NCBI GenBank assembly: GCA_016708925.1
Contig: JADJET010000022.1
Location: forward strand, 124,001 to 188,000
Reading direction: 5' to 3'
Length of the DNA stretch: 64,000 nt
Source: Gammaproteobacteria bacterium
GTDB taxonomy: Bacteria > Pseudomonadota > Gammaproteobacteria > Pseudomonadales > Porticoccaceae
Below the pieces are notes generated by a model, which ran no database searches, was not told where the DNA came from, and saw only the letters and a program-made list of their open reading frames with translations. Both the position numbers and the translations under genes were made by a program. This document shows, piece by piece, positions 46,099 through 55,543 of this stretch (its first letter is position 1; each line of letters begins with the position of its first letter).

Positions 46099-46716
46099 AT
46101 GGCCCGGGATTACGCCAAACCCGCTTCGGCAGCCAAACGCCAAGTCAAAAATCAACGTGTGCCACTGGGCACGCGCACACCTCCCTGGGCAATCTTCCTC
46201 GGCGGCGCCAGCGTCGGGATAGCGGCGACGCTGGTGGCGATGCTGTGGCGGCCACACCCGGTCGACCCTGCCACGTCAGCCGCCGACAGCAATCCGAAGG
46301 CACAGGCCGAAGCCAAGCCGCGCTTTGATTTCTACACCTTGCTCAAGGAATCCGAGGTATTCGTACCCGAAGTGGAAGAGCCGCCGTTGGTCAAGGCTCC
46401 GCTGCCGGCCGACCCGGCGAAGAAAAAGGATGATGCGAAGACTGAGGAAAAAGTCGCTGTCGAGAAGCCTTCGCCGTATGAATTCATTCTGCAGACCGGA
46501 TCGTTCCGCGCCCGCGGCGATGCCGACAGCCTGCGTGCACGGTTGTTGCTGCTGAACCTGAGCGCCTCGGTCGAAAGCGCCGGCGCCAAACCCGGGGAGG
46601 TCTGGCATCGCGTGATGGTCGGCCCGTTCACCTCTCAGGAAACGTTGGCCCGAGCGCGCACCGCGCTCCAGCAAAACGGCGTCGACAGCATCCTGGTCAA
46701 ACGCAAGCCGAAGTGA
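46099..46716 (+). CDS. SPOR-domain protein, FtsN-like
   Basis: 205 residues. A basic cytoplasmic N-terminus (RQVKNQRVPLGTRTP) is followed by one membrane segment (WAIFLGGASVGIAATLVAML, about 30-49), a Pro/Lys-rich periplasmic linker, and a C-terminal SPOR domain (FILQTGSFRARGDADSLRAR, then WHRVMVGPFTS) that binds denuded septal glycan. This layout is that of FtsN, the trigger of septal synthesis, but short. It stands alone, convergent with alr. I do not assign ftsN because other small SPOR proteins share the layout. Confidence 0.85.
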   Translation: MARDYAKPASAAKRQVKNQRVPLGTRTPPWAIFLGGASVGIAATLVAMLWRPHPVDPATSAADSNPKAQAEAKPRFDFYTLLKESEVFVPEVEEPPLVKAPLPADPAKKKDDAKTEEKVAVEKPSPYEFILQTGSFRARGDADSLRARLLLLNLSASVESAGAKPGEVWHRVMVGPFTSQETLARARTALQQNGVDSILVKRKPK

Positions 46717-46737
46717 CGCGGGGCCGAACGCCCGCGG

Positions 46738-47848
46738 CTACACGTGGTCGCGACCCGGGTTTCCGGCAGCGCGATAACGCAAGGGCACCCGCGCGCAGAT
46801 TCCCGTGAGCAACGCATAGGCGATGGTGCCCACGTGGCGCGCCACTTCCCAGGCAGTCAGTCCTTCGCCCCAGAGCACCACTTCGGCGCCGACATCGGCG
46901 CCCGGCACGTCATTCAGGTCCACGGCCAGCAGGTCCATCGATACCCGCCCCAGCGTCCGGGTCCGGTGTCCCGCCACCAGCACCGGCGTGCCGGTGCCCG
47001 CGTGGCGCGGATAGCCATCGCCATAACCCATGGCGACGATGCCGACTCGCGTGGGCCGCGGCGCCACCCAGTCGTGGCCGTAGCCGATACCCGCGCCGGT
47101 CGCCAGGGTCTGGATGGCGATCACCCGCGACGACAGCGTCAGCACCGACCGCAACTCACCGGCGATGGGGTGATGCTCATCAAACGGATTGACTCCGTAC
47201 AGCAGGATGCCGGGGCGGACCCAGTCGGCGCGACTTTCCGGCAGTGCCACCAGTGCCGCCGAATTGGCCAGGCTGCGGGCGCCCGGCAATCCCCGGGTAG
47301 CAGACACGAACGTTTCGAGTTGGCTGCGATTAAGTTCATGCTCCGGGGTATCGGCGCAGGCAAAGTGCGTCATCAAACGCACCTCGGCCACATTGGCGGA
47401 TGCCAGCAGGCGACCATGGGTGGCGGCGACCGTCGCGGGTGCGATACCCAGCCGGTGCATCCCGCTGTCGATTTTCAGCCACACCACCAAGGGGCGCGAC
47501 AATCGGGCCGCGCGCAAGTCCGCTACCTGGCGCTCCGAGTGGATCACAATCTGGAGGTCGTGGCGCGCGATTTCCGGCAATTCGTTCGCACTGAAAAACC
47601 CGGCGGTCAGCAGAATCGGCTGGGTGATTCCCGCTCCGCGCAGCACCAGCGCTTCCTCCAAGGCAGGCGACGCCGAACGCGCCCGCCGCCGACAGCCCGC
47701 GCGCCACCGCCGCCGCGCCGTGACCATAGGCGTTCGCTTTCACCATGGCCATCACGCGGGCACCGCCCGCATGGCGTTGCGCCAACGCGAAGTTGTGGCG
47801 CAGATGGTCCAGGTCGATGGTGACTTGCGCGGGACGACTCAAGGCCAT
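46738..47848 (-). CDS. alr: Alanine racemase, frameshifted in this sequence
   Basis: PLP enzyme that interconverts L- and D-alanine for peptidoglycan. The PLP lysine is in AMVKANAYGHG (Lys37), and the second catalytic Tyr in GIGYGHDW. The N-terminal frame (from MALSRPAQVTIDLDHLRHNF) breaks after FGVACL; the expected EEALVLRGAGI is in another frame. One extra base near 47653-47662 explains it. Joined length is about 369 residues, normal for Alr/DadX. The C-domain has VSMDLLAVDLNDVPGADVGA. It is divergent from gcdH. Since ddl is also disrupted, a shared sequencing problem is more plausible than loss of D-alanine synthesis. Confidence 0.9.
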
Positions 47849-47974
47849 GCCTCAAACGAAGACAGCGCGCATGGTCGCAGTGGCCGCCCGGCCCCGCAAG
47901 CCGCCGCCGGCTTTGCCGAACGCCCGCGCATCGCTATAGTGGCGCCCTTCTCGAACAGATGGTGGGAGCAGCGG

Positions 47975-49156
47975 ATGGCGGGCGACTGGGCCGGTTTCAA
48001 TTGGGAAGACCCGTTTCTGATGGATGGCGAACTCAATGACGAGGAGCGCATGGTGCGCGACAGCGCGCGCCAGTACGCCCAGAACAAATTGCTGCCACGG
48101 GTGCAACTCGCCTTTCGCAACGAGCACACCGACCGCGCCATCTTCAACGAGATGGGCGCGCTGGGCCTACTCGGGTCCACCATCCAGGGCTACGGCTGCC
48201 CCGGCGTGAACTATGTAAGCTACGGCCTGATCGCGCGCGAGGTCGAGCGCGTGGACTCGGGCTTTCGCTCCATGATGAGCGTGCAGTCGAGCCTGGTGAT
48301 GTATCCCATCTACACCTACGGCAGCGAAGCGCAGCGGGAGAAATATCTGCCCAAACTGGCGAGCGGCGAATGGGTGGGCTGTTTCGGCCTCACCGAGCCC
48401 GATCACGGTTCCGATCCCGGCGGCATGAAAACCCGTGCCCGCAGCGTGGACGGCGGCTACCGCCTCAGCGGCAGCAAGATGTGGATCACCAATTCGCCCA
48501 TCGCGGATGTCTTTGTGGTCTGGGCCAAGACCGATGACGGCATCATTCGCGGTTTCATTCTGGAGCGCGGCATGGCCGGGCTGTCGGCGCCGAAGATCGA
48601 GGGCAAACTGGCGCTGCGCGCGTCGGTGACCGGCGAGATCGTGATGGACGAGGTATTTGTTGCTGCGGAACAGTTGCTGCCCAACGTCCAGGGTCTCAAG
48701 GGACCCTTCGGCTGCCTCAACAGCGCCCGGCTCGGGATTTCGTGGGGCGCGCTCGGCGCCGCCGAAACCTGCTGGCACGCGGCGCGGCAATATGTGCTCG
48801 ACCGTCAGCAATTCGGCCGCCCGCTCGCCGCCAACCAGTTGATCCAGTTCAAGCTCGCCAACATGCAGACCGAGATCAGCCTGGGCCTGCTGGGTTCGCT
48901 GCACGCGGCACGCCTCAAGGATCGCGGCCAACTGGCGCCGGAGCTGATCTCGCTGATGAAGCGCAACAACTGCGTCAAGGCGCTCGACATCGCGCGCCAG
49001 GCGCGGGACATGCTGGGCGGCAACGGTATCTCCGACGAATATCCGGTCATGCGCCACATGGTGAACCTGGAGGTGGTCAACACCTACGAGGGCACGGCGG
49101 ATGTGCATGCGCTGATTCTCGGCCGCGCCCAGACCGGGATCCAGGCGTTCAGCTGA
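47975..49156 (+). CDS. gcdH: Glutaryl-CoA dehydrogenase (acyl-CoA dehydrogenase family)
   Basis: 393 residues, the length of mitochondrial and bacterial GCDH. It oxidises and decarboxylates glutaryl-CoA to crotonyl-CoA in lysine, tryptophan and aromatic breakdown, passing electrons to ETF. Family motifs are YGLIAREVERVDSGFRSMMS near 79-98, CFGLTEPDHGSDPGGMKT near 135-152, WITNSPIADVFVVWAK, and the catalytic Glu in NTYEGTADVHALILGRA near 371. ATG 47975 has GGGAG upstream. Other short-chain acyl-CoA dehydrogenases are unlikely given the EGTADVHALI signature. Confidence 0.93.
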   Translation: MAGDWAGFNWEDPFLMDGELNDEERMVRDSARQYAQNKLLPRVQLAFRNEHTDRAIFNEMGALGLLGSTIQGYGCPGVNYVSYGLIAREVERVDSGFRSMMSVQSSLVMYPIYTYGSEAQREKYLPKLASGEWVGCFGLTEPDHGSDPGGMKTRARSVDGGYRLSGSKMWITNSPIADVFVVWAKTDDGIIRGFILERGMAGLSAPKIEGKLALRASVTGEIVMDEVFVAAEQLLPNVQGLKGPFGCLNSARLGISWGALGAAETCWHAARQYVLDRQQFGRPLAANQLIQFKLANMQTEISLGLLGSLHAARLKDRGQLAPELISLMKRNNCVKALDIARQARDMLGGNGISDEYPVMRHMVNLEVVNTYEGTADVHALILGRAQTGIQAFS

Positions 49157-49168
49157 CCGCCGGCGCGA

Positions 49169-49600
49169 TCAGCGCGCCAACAAATCGAAGGCTTCGGCGC
49201 CCGGCCCCAGGGGCTGGCCGTAGCTGAACTCGACACAGTTGCCGTTGGGATCGCGCAGGCCGCAGTAGTAACCCACCGGAAAGGGCTCGTCCCGCGGCGG
49301 CCACACCAGGCAGCCAGCCGCCGCACCCCGTGCGGCGATCACGTCCACCGCCGCGCGGCTGGCGAGCGCAAAGCCGAAGTGGCGGTAGTCACGCGCCGCC
49401 AGTTTCAGATCGTCACCACCCTCCATCAGAACAAACACGAAATCCGTGGCGCGTCCCGGCTCGGCCATCCAGACGATGCGCTGCGATCACGCTTGACGGC
49501 TGTGCACGACCTCCATGCCGCAAAAATCCCGGTAAAACCCGATACAGGCATCCAGGCCGGCGACATGCAGCGCAAGATGCGTGATGCACGGTGTGATCAC
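49169..49600 (-). pseudogene. VOC-superfamily (glyoxalase/dioxygenase fold) protein with an internal TGA
   Basis: The frame from GTG 49600 starts ITHLALHVAGLDACIGFYRD, a typical VOC first beta-alpha unit with a metal-ligand His. It meets TGA at 49487-49489 and continues in the same frame as SQRIVWMAEPGRATDFVFVL and YYCGLRDPNGNCVEFSYGQP, the second half with the DPNGNxVE signature. No base is gained or lost, so this is a nonsense change (one substitution from CGA, GGA or a similar codon), unlike the other broken genes. Full length would be 143 residues. Substrate unknown. It converges with gcdH, 12 bases away. Confidence 0.8.
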
Positions 49601-49896
49601 GGCAGCTCTCCAAGGGTTCGATATACCAGACCCCAGTCTGCCAGACCGCGCCCGTGCAGCGCGGGTGTCGTGACCGTCGGCGTCACCTTGGTCCCCTGAT
49701 GCCTTGGCGTGTGAACGGAGCATTGCGCTAGCATCCATCCTCATATCAATGATAATGTCGAATTATAAGAAGGGGTCAAAAGCATAACCGTGCCTGTATC
49801 CGGTGCTGGCCGCTTCGCAGAATTCGCAACACAGAACCAACGCATCCAAATCAACCCCACCAACCCTTGACCAATCCAAAACGGGAGATATGAACC
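49601..49896. other. Intergenic region, VOC gene to amidohydrolase
   Basis: 296 bases. An AT-rich patch at 49735-49790 (ATCAATGATAATGTCGAATT onward) is likely promoter DNA for the downstream amidohydrolase, though no clean -35/-10 pair stands out. No gene is supported. Confidence 0.5.
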
Positions 49897-51660
49897 ATGA
49901 ACGAGATCGTCGATATCCACATCAAAGGCGGAACCCTGGTCGATGGCACCCGCGCCCCACGTCGGGTCGTCGATGTCTGGATCGACCAGGGCAAGGTTCT
50001 GCAAATCGGCGGCAAGGCACCGGGCGTCGCCAAGAAAACCATCGACGCCACCGGCATGATCGTGGCGCCGGGCTTTGTCGATCTGCACACCCACTACGAC
50101 GCCCAGATTCACTGGGATCCCTACTGCACCATCTCCGGCTGGCACGGCGTCACTTCGGTGGTGCTGGGCAACTGCGGCTTCGGCTTTGTGCCCGTCAAGC
50201 CCGAATACCGTGAGCGCTCGCTGCTCACCATGACCCGCACCGAGGCCATCCCCTACGACACCATGAAAGTCGGGATGCCCTGGCTGTGGGAAACCGTGCC
50301 GGAATACATGGACAACCTGGCCCGCATTCCCAAGGGCGTGAACTGCATCCAGTACATGCCGACCGCCTCGCTGATGACCTACGTAATGGGCCTCGAGGCG
50401 GCCAAGACCCGCCCGGCAAACGCCGCCGAGCGCAAGGAAATGAAGCGCCTCCTGCACGAAGGCATGGATGCCGGCCTGTGCGGCTTCTCGTTCCAGCGCC
50501 TCGGCCCCAACTCCACCCAAGCCGACTTCGATGGCACGCCCATGGTGACCGACACCATGGTCGATGAAGACATCTTCAATCTCGCCGAAGTACTGGCGGA
50601 GCGGGGTGAAGGCTGCATCCAGGTAACCCAGTCCACGGGCGACATGCGCGCCGACCTGAATTTCCTGGAAAAACTGGCGGCGGTAGCGAAGCGGCCGATT
50701 CTGCACAATGCCATCGTGCCGACGCGCAGGGATCCGACTGTGCACCGTCGCAGCCTGGCATGGCTGCAGCGCTGCCGTGAAAAAGGGCTGCCCATCTACG
50801 GCCAGGCAGGCACCGTGCGCACCGGCTTCTCGTTCACGCTGGAGCACTGGAATCTGTATGACGCCAGCCCCGCCTGGCGCGAACTGACCACGGGCACCAA
50901 AGAAGAGAAGCTCAAGAAGCTGGCTGATCCCGAACTGCGCACGCGTGTCGTCACCGAAGCGGAAGCCGCGGACAAGCGCCTCAAGGTCATTCAGGCGGGC
51001 GTCGGCGGTGCCATTCCCAAGCTGATGGTGCACAAGGTCAACAAACAGCCGGAACTCGAAAAATACGTCGGCCGCTCCCTGGGCCAGATTGCGGCGGCGG
51101 AAAACAAGCACCCGATCGAAGTCATGCTCGATCTGTCCCTCGCCGGCGACCTGAATGTCGAGTTTCTGGGGCCAGAAAAAGACTTCAACGCCGATTACAT
51201 GGCGGAGATGATCAACCAGTCGGACTACACCATCCCCGGCGTGTCCGATGGCGGGGCCCACACCAAGTTCTTTACCGGCGGCGCCTATACCACCGACTTC
51301 CTCTACTGGCTGGTGCGCGACGAACAGAAAGTGACGCTGGAGGAAGCCCATTTCCGGCTCTCCGCGCTGCCGGCACGGGCGGCGGGTTTTCGCGATCGCG
51401 GCGTGCTGCTCGAAGGCTCGCCGGCCGATGTGGTCGTCTACGACCTCGCCAAGCTCAGCGACGGCAAGGAGTGGATCGGCGAAATCGTCGAGGATCTGCC
51501 AGGCGGCGAGTGGCGCCGAATCAAGAAAGCCATCGGCTACCACGCCATCTTGGTCAACGGCGAAGTCACCTTTGCGGACGGCGAATGCACCGGCGCAACG
51601 CCGGGCAAGCTGCTTCGCAATGGCCAGGCCGAACCGGTTGCGAAAGAACGCGCGGCCTGA
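49897..51660 (+). CDS. D-aminoacylase-like amidohydrolase (N-acyl-D-amino-acid deacylase family)
   Basis: 587 residues. The metal-dependent amidohydrolase fold is clear: HTH pair His64 and His66 in VDLHTHYDAQ, the family Cys in LGNCGFGF near 93, and the C-terminal Asp in GVSDGGAHTKFF near 448. The last 90 residues return to the small beta-sandwich that starts the protein (GSPADVVVYD). D-aminoacylases release D-amino acids from N-acyl forms, but this long subtype is found widely with unknown substrates. It is probably cytoplasmic. GGGAG lies 10 bases before ATG 49897, and a strong terminator follows. Confidence 0.87.
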   Translation: MNEIVDIHIKGGTLVDGTRAPRRVVDVWIDQGKVLQIGGKAPGVAKKTIDATGMIVAPGFVDLHTHYDAQIHWDPYCTISGWHGVTSVVLGNCGFGFVPVKPEYRERSLLTMTRTEAIPYDTMKVGMPWLWETVPEYMDNLARIPKGVNCIQYMPTASLMTYVMGLEAAKTRPANAAERKEMKRLLHEGMDAGLCGFSFQRLGPNSTQADFDGTPMVTDTMVDEDIFNLAEVLAERGEGCIQVTQSTGDMRADLNFLEKLAAVAKRPILHNAIVPTRRDPTVHRRSLAWLQRCREKGLPIYGQAGTVRTGFSFTLEHWNLYDASPAWRELTTGTKEEKLKKLADPELRTRVVTEAEAADKRLKVIQAGVGGAIPKLMVHKVNKQPELEKYVGRSLGQIAAAENKHPIEVMLDLSLAGDLNVEFLGPEKDFNADYMAEMINQSDYTIPGVSDGGAHTKFFTGGAYTTDFLYWLVRDEQKVTLEEAHFRLSALPARAAGFRDRGVLLEGSPADVVVYDLAKLSDGKEWIGEIVEDLPGGEWRRIKKAIGYHAILVNGEVTFADGECTGATPGKLLRNGQAEPVAKERAA

Positions 51661-51676
51661 TTGAAGCAGCAGCACC

Positions 51677-51708
51677 AAAAGCCCGGGCAGTGCCCGGGCT
51701 TTTTTTTG
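51677..51708. terminator. Rho-independent terminator
   Basis: AAAAGCCCGGGCA-GTGCCCGGGCTTTTTTTT: an 8-9 base GC stem with eight T on the plus strand and four on the minus. It ends the amidohydrolase gene and may also serve prfC from the other side. Confidence 0.93.
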
Positions 51709-51741
51709 ACTGGCTTTTGTGGGGAACGGCGGCTCCCGGGA

Positions 51742-53328
51742 TCAATGTTCGCGGGTGGCGAGGAACTCGACCTCCGGGTGGCGCTCGCGGGTCAGCGCCA
51801 GATTGACCTGGGAGGGCGCCAGATAGGCCAGACACTTGCCTCCATCGATGGCCAGATTGGCCGCCGCCTTGGCCCGGAAGGCGGCCAACTTCTTGGCATC
51901 ATCGCAGCGGATCCAGCGCGCGGTGGCGACGGTTACCGGCTCGTAGACCGCTTCCACGCCGTACTCATCCAGAAGCCGATAGGCCACCACATCGAACTGC
52001 AATTGCCCGACGGCACCGAGGACAACCTCGTTGCTGAGCACGGGGAAAAACACCTGAGTCGAGCCCTCTTCCGCCAGTTGCTGCAAACCCTTGTGGAGCT
52101 GCTTTGTTTTCAGCGGATCCTTGAGGCGGATGCGGCGAAACAGCTCCGGCGCGAAATGAGGAATGCCGGTGAAATTGAGCGCTTCGCCCGCGGTAAAAGT
52201 GTCGCCAATCTGAATGGTGCCGTGATTGTGCAGCCCGATGATGTCGCCGGCGATGGCGGTCTCGACGTTGGTCCGCTCGCCCGCGAAAAATGTCAGCGCA
52301 TCGGCGATGCGGACCTCCTTGCCGAGCCGGACATGGTGCATCTTCATGCCGCGCTGATACTCACCCGAGCAAATGCGCAGGAAGGCGATGCGATCCCGGT
52401 GGCGCGGATCCATGTTCGCCTGAATCTTGAACACAAAGCCGCTGAAACCGGGCTCATCGGGAGTTACTTCCCGCTCCGCGGTCATGCGCGGCTGTGGCGC
52501 CGGCGCCCATTGCACGAAGTGATCGAGCAGCTCGCGCACGCCGAAATTGCCCAAGGCCGTACCGAAAAATACTGGCGTCAGCTTGCCGGCCCGGTAGCGT
52601 TCGAGATCAAACGGGTGCGACGCGCCGCGCACCAGCTCGACTTGCGTACACAGTGCCTCGTACTCGTACCCGGGGCCGATCGCCTCCCGGACGGCAGCGG
52701 AATGCAGGCCCGGGATGCGCACATCTTCTGGAATGCGATGGCCCTGGCCCGCCTGATAGCGATGGACTTCGTCCTCGCGCAGGTCGTAGACGCCCCGGAA
52801 CCCGCGCCCCATGCCGATGGGCCAGTTCACGGGCGCGGCCTCGATCTTCAGGACCTGCTCGATTTCGTCGAGTACTTCCAGCGGATCGCGCACCTCGCGG
52901 TCCATCTTGTTGACGAAGGTGATGATGGGCGTGTCGCGCAGCCGGCACACTTCCATCAGCTTGATGGTGCGCTCCTCCACGCCCTTGGCGCAGTCGATCA
53001 CCATCAACACCGAATCCACAGCGGTCAGGGTCCGATAGGTGTCTTCCGAGAAGTCGGCATGGCCCGGGGTGTCGAGCAGATTCACGATGCAGCCGCCGTA
53101 GGGGAACTGCATCACCGAAGAAGTCACCGAGATCCCGCGCTCCTTCTCCATCGCCATCCAGTCGGAGGTGGCGTGGCGGTCGCTCTTGCGGCCTTTGACG
53201 GTGCCAGCGACCTGAATCGCGTTGCCAAACAGCAGCAGCTTCTCGGTGATGGTGGTCTTGCCGGCGTCGGGATGCGAGATAATGGCAAAGGTCCGGCGCC
53301 CGGCGAGTTCCGGATGGCTGTTGTCCAT
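51742..53328 (-). CDS. prfC: Peptide chain release factor 3
   Basis: 528 residues (E. coli 529). A translational GTPase that ejects RF1/RF2 from the ribosome after termination. GTP-binding motifs are SHPDAGKTT (18-26), DTPGHADF near 86-93, and NKMDRE near 142-147. The switch region KERGISVTSS and the RF3-specific C-domain (FFPVLSNEVVLGAVGQLQFD) are present. ATG 53328 is the family start (MDNSHPELAGRRTFAIISHP). It stands as a single gene. Confidence 0.97.
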   Translation of the reverse strand: MDNSHPELAGRRTFAIISHPDAGKTTITEKLLLFGNAIQVAGTVKGRKSDRHATSDWMAMEKERGISVTSSVMQFPYGGCIVNLLDTPGHADFSEDTYRTLTAVDSVLMVIDCAKGVEERTIKLMEVCRLRDTPIITFVNKMDREVRDPLEVLDEIEQVLKIEAAPVNWPIGMGRGFRGVYDLREDEVHRYQAGQGHRIPEDVRIPGLHSAAVREAIGPGYEYEALCTQVELVRGASHPFDLERYRAGKLTPVFFGTALGNFGVRELLDHFVQWAPAPQPRMTAEREVTPDEPGFSGFVFKIQANMDPRHRDRIAFLRICSGEYQRGMKMHHVRLGKEVRIADALTFFAGERTNVETAIAGDIIGLHNHGTIQIGDTFTAGEALNFTGIPHFAPELFRRIRLKDPLKTKQLHKGLQQLAEEGSTQVFFPVLSNEVVLGAVGQLQFDVVAYRLLDEYGVEAVYEPVTVATARWIRCDDAKKLAAFRAKAAANLAIDGGKCLAYLAPSQVNLALTRERHPEVEFLATREH

Positions 53329-53415
53329 GGCGAAAAGGATCTTGGAGGGGAAATCGGGGCGCCGATTATAGCGCGCGGTTGCGATCAGCCGGTGGTTTCA
53401 GGCCCTGAACGCAAA

Positions 53416-53443
53416 AGCCGCCGCGCCCGAAAGCGCGGCGGCT
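53416..53443 (-). terminator. Terminator hairpin of the cold-shock gene
   Basis: AGCCGCCGCGC and GCGCGGCGGCT form an 11-base stem with a short CCGAAA-type loop. On the minus strand it is followed by TTTTGCG. It lies 26 bases past the csp stop. Confidence 0.75.
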
Positions 53444-53468
53444 CTGCGAAGCCGTAAGGCAGTCCGAA

Positions 53469-53678
53469 TTACATCGGTACTACGTTCTCGGCTTGCGGGC
53501 CTTTCTGGCCCTGACCGACGGTGAACTGGACTTTTTGCCCTTCCGCCAGGGTCTTGAAGCCGGCGCCCTGAATGGCGCTGAAATGGACGAAAACGTCAGG
53601 GCCGTTTTCGCGCTGAATGAAGCCGAAGCCTTTGGCTTCGTTGAAGAACTTGACAGTTCCGGTGACTGTGTTAGCCAT
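53469..53678 (-). CDS. CspA-family cold-shock protein
   Basis: 69 residues, a single cold-shock domain. RNA-binding motifs are KGFGFIQ (RNP1, about 16-22) and DVFVHFSAI (RNP2, about 28-36). It acts as an RNA chaperone. The start MANTVTGTVKFFNEAKGFGF is standard. The leader of at least 80 bases before ATG 53678 is AT-richer than its surroundings, as for regulated csp mRNAs, but I cannot identify a cold box. A terminator hairpin follows. Confidence 0.95.
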   Translation of the reverse strand: MANTVTGTVKFFNEAKGFGFIQRENGPDVFVHFSAIQGAGFKTLAEGQKVQFTVGQGQKGPQAENVVPM

Positions 53679-53918
53679 TGCAGTAGTCCTGTGTAAATTA
53701 AATTGATCTGATAAGAGAACATGGAGCAGTGCATCGAACGGGTATTACTTATGGACTTCAGGACTACGAGAACTGACAAGTATTCGTGGTACTGGGCATA
53801 AATACGGCCCCATTCCGAGGCCACGCGAGTATACAGGCTATCCGCACGCGCTGTCTACCCGTGCGGGCGGCGCTGCGTCCGTGGTCGGCGGTCGGTCCGC
53901 GCGGAGGGGGGGCATGAC

Positions 53919-54846
53919 TCAATCGCGCCCGGCAGACCCCCGCCGGCAATCTCGCCACTCCGGGCCGGCACCCGGGATTTTCTCCACCAGCGCTGCCTTG
54001 GCCCCGCTCAGATCCTGAGCCGACACATGCACTTCGAGCCAGGGCGTTTTGCGTACCTCCCGATCCGGCAGGATCGTCGCCGCGTAGCCTTGTTCGCGCA
54101 ACCGGGTGCGCAGTCGCTCCGCGTTGGCGCGCACCTGAAACAGACCCAAGGATATCTCGGGGCCACGCCCGCCTTTGTCGGTCACGAACCCTTCGAATCC
54201 CGCAGCGGCCAGCTTGCCCAGCATTACTTCCGGGCGCGATGGCGCCGGGACCATCACCCGGTAGCCGGTGACGGTTTCTTGATCGAGCCTGCGCACGCTG
54301 GCCTGGGTGACGCCGGTCCCGGCAATCGCCGCTCCCCAGCGATCGACTTCGGTTATGCTGGTTCCGGGCCCCAGCAAAAAGCATTGCAGGGACTCGGAAG
54401 TCGGCGCCTGCGCGGGTGGCGGAAGTGCCGCCTCGCCAGCTGACGGCACACTCACCGCAAGTGGCGGCTCCGGCGGGCCCATGGGTCCATCCTGGAGCGC
54501 CTCCGCATGTGTGGATGACGGAGGCGACGGAGAAGTTGTATCTGCCGATATATCGGAAGGGAGTTGCGGCGCCACAGACAATGCCTCGGGTGCTTCCGCA
54601 AGCGCATTTTCGGCCGTGCCCCCGGGCGGCTGTTGCGACCACTCCGGCTTCACATCCAGGACATCTCGCTCGCGCAGCAGGGTCAGCGTCGGCACCGCCG
54701 GGCCGGGCTCGGTTACCCGTACGGGGGCAGCCAGACGCTGGTCGCGCTGACTGAAACCACCAGTAAGCCGCGCCATTGACCAGTAAGGCGGCGGCAATCA
54801 GCCAAGGGAGCAGACTGCCTTCAGGGTAGCGCAAGGCCCAGCCCAT
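53919..54846 (-). CDS. SPOR-domain protein downstream of coaX, frameshifted in this sequence
   Basis: The start MGWALRYPEGSLLPWLIAAA and the membrane segment to AAYWWF read from ATG 54846, overlapping the coaX end by 26 bases. The continuation (SQRDQRLAAPVRV, then VTEPGPAVPTLTLLRERD) is in another frame; one extra T at about 54751-54759 accounts for it. A Pro/Ser-rich linker leads to two related C-terminal folds: CFLLGPGTSITEVDRWGAAI near 165 and a SPOR-like repeat ISLGLFQVRANAERLRTRLR near 235-254. Joined length is about 308 residues. In Pseudomonas a similar protein follows birA-coaX. Its role, presumably in the periplasm at the septum, is not established. Confidence 0.82.
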
Positions 54847-55543
54847 CCAGCACGAGTTCAGGGCGCAGCAGCGTCGGCTCGGCGAGCCAGGGCGCCAGCA
54901 GGCCGGCGTCGCCGCCGGTCAGCACCAGGGGCAATTCCAGACCGCTGCGAGTGCGTTCGATCAGTGCGGTGGTCATCGCGGTACAGCCACGCAGCACCGC
55001 GTCGCTGGTGCAATTTCCCGCCGCCAGCGTCGCCACGGGCCCCGCGCTCAGGCGGACGCCGCTGGTGCCGGACAGCAGCGCATTCAGCATCAACGTGAGC
55101 CCGGGAACGATGTAGCCGCCTTGATGAACACCGGACCCGTCCAGCACATCGACCGTTACCGCCGTGCCCGCATCGGCGACTACACAGGCGCGGCTCAGTT
55201 CGTGCCACGCGGCAAGTAGCGCCAGCCAGCGATCCACGCCGAGTTTTTCGGGCTCCCGATAGCCGCTGGTGACGCCAGCGCCGCACCCCGTCGCGCGCGC
55301 GTACTCGGGCGCAATACCCAGCGCGTCGCGCGCCCAGCGGTCGAGATCCGCCGCGATCTCGGGTCCGGCGACGTTGGAAACCCGTATCCGTCGGAGGCCC
55401 GGCGCGGACAGCGGGTCGCCCCAGGGCATCCGGCCGTCGGACACCTCCTTGCGCGAGCAGCTCCCCCGCGCAACCGCCTGTCCTTGCGCGGCAAGCGTCC
55501 GCCACTTGATGCGGCTGTTGCCGATGTCCAGCTCCAGAATCAC
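54821..55543 (-). CDS. coaX: Type III pantothenate kinase
   Basis: 240 residues. It phosphorylates pantothenate, the first step of CoA synthesis. The ASKHA-fold motifs are LELDIGNSRIKW at the start (phosphate 1), GVDRWLALLAAWHE near 97-110, and VVADAGTAVTVDVLDG near 117-132, followed by GGYIVPGLTLM. GTG 55543 overlaps the birA stop (GTGA). The last step of the same pathway is coaE at 12.9 kb. Confidence 0.94.
   Translation of the reverse strand: MILELDIGNSRIKWRTLAAQGQAVARGSCSRKEVSDGRMPWGDPLSAPGLRRIRVSNVAGPEIAADLDRWARDALGIAPEYARATGCGAGVTSGYREPEKLGVDRWLALLAAWHELSRACVVADAGTAVTVDVLDGSGVHQGGYIVPGLTLMLNALLSGTSGVRLSAGPVATLAAGNCTSDAVLRGCTAMTTALIERTRSGLELPLVLTGGDAGLLAPWLAEPTLLRPELVLDGLGLALP

Noticed and set aside
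49487..49489. TGA in the VOC gene as a selenocysteine codon
   Set aside because: VOC proteins have no Cys or Sec at this surface position, no SECIS-like hairpin was noticed after it, and no sel genes are in the window.
53679..53918. tRNA genes near the birA-coaX locus, as found in Pseudomonas
   Set aside because: No cloverleaf, no TTCGA-type T-arm with matching stem, and no CCA end was seen in this gap.
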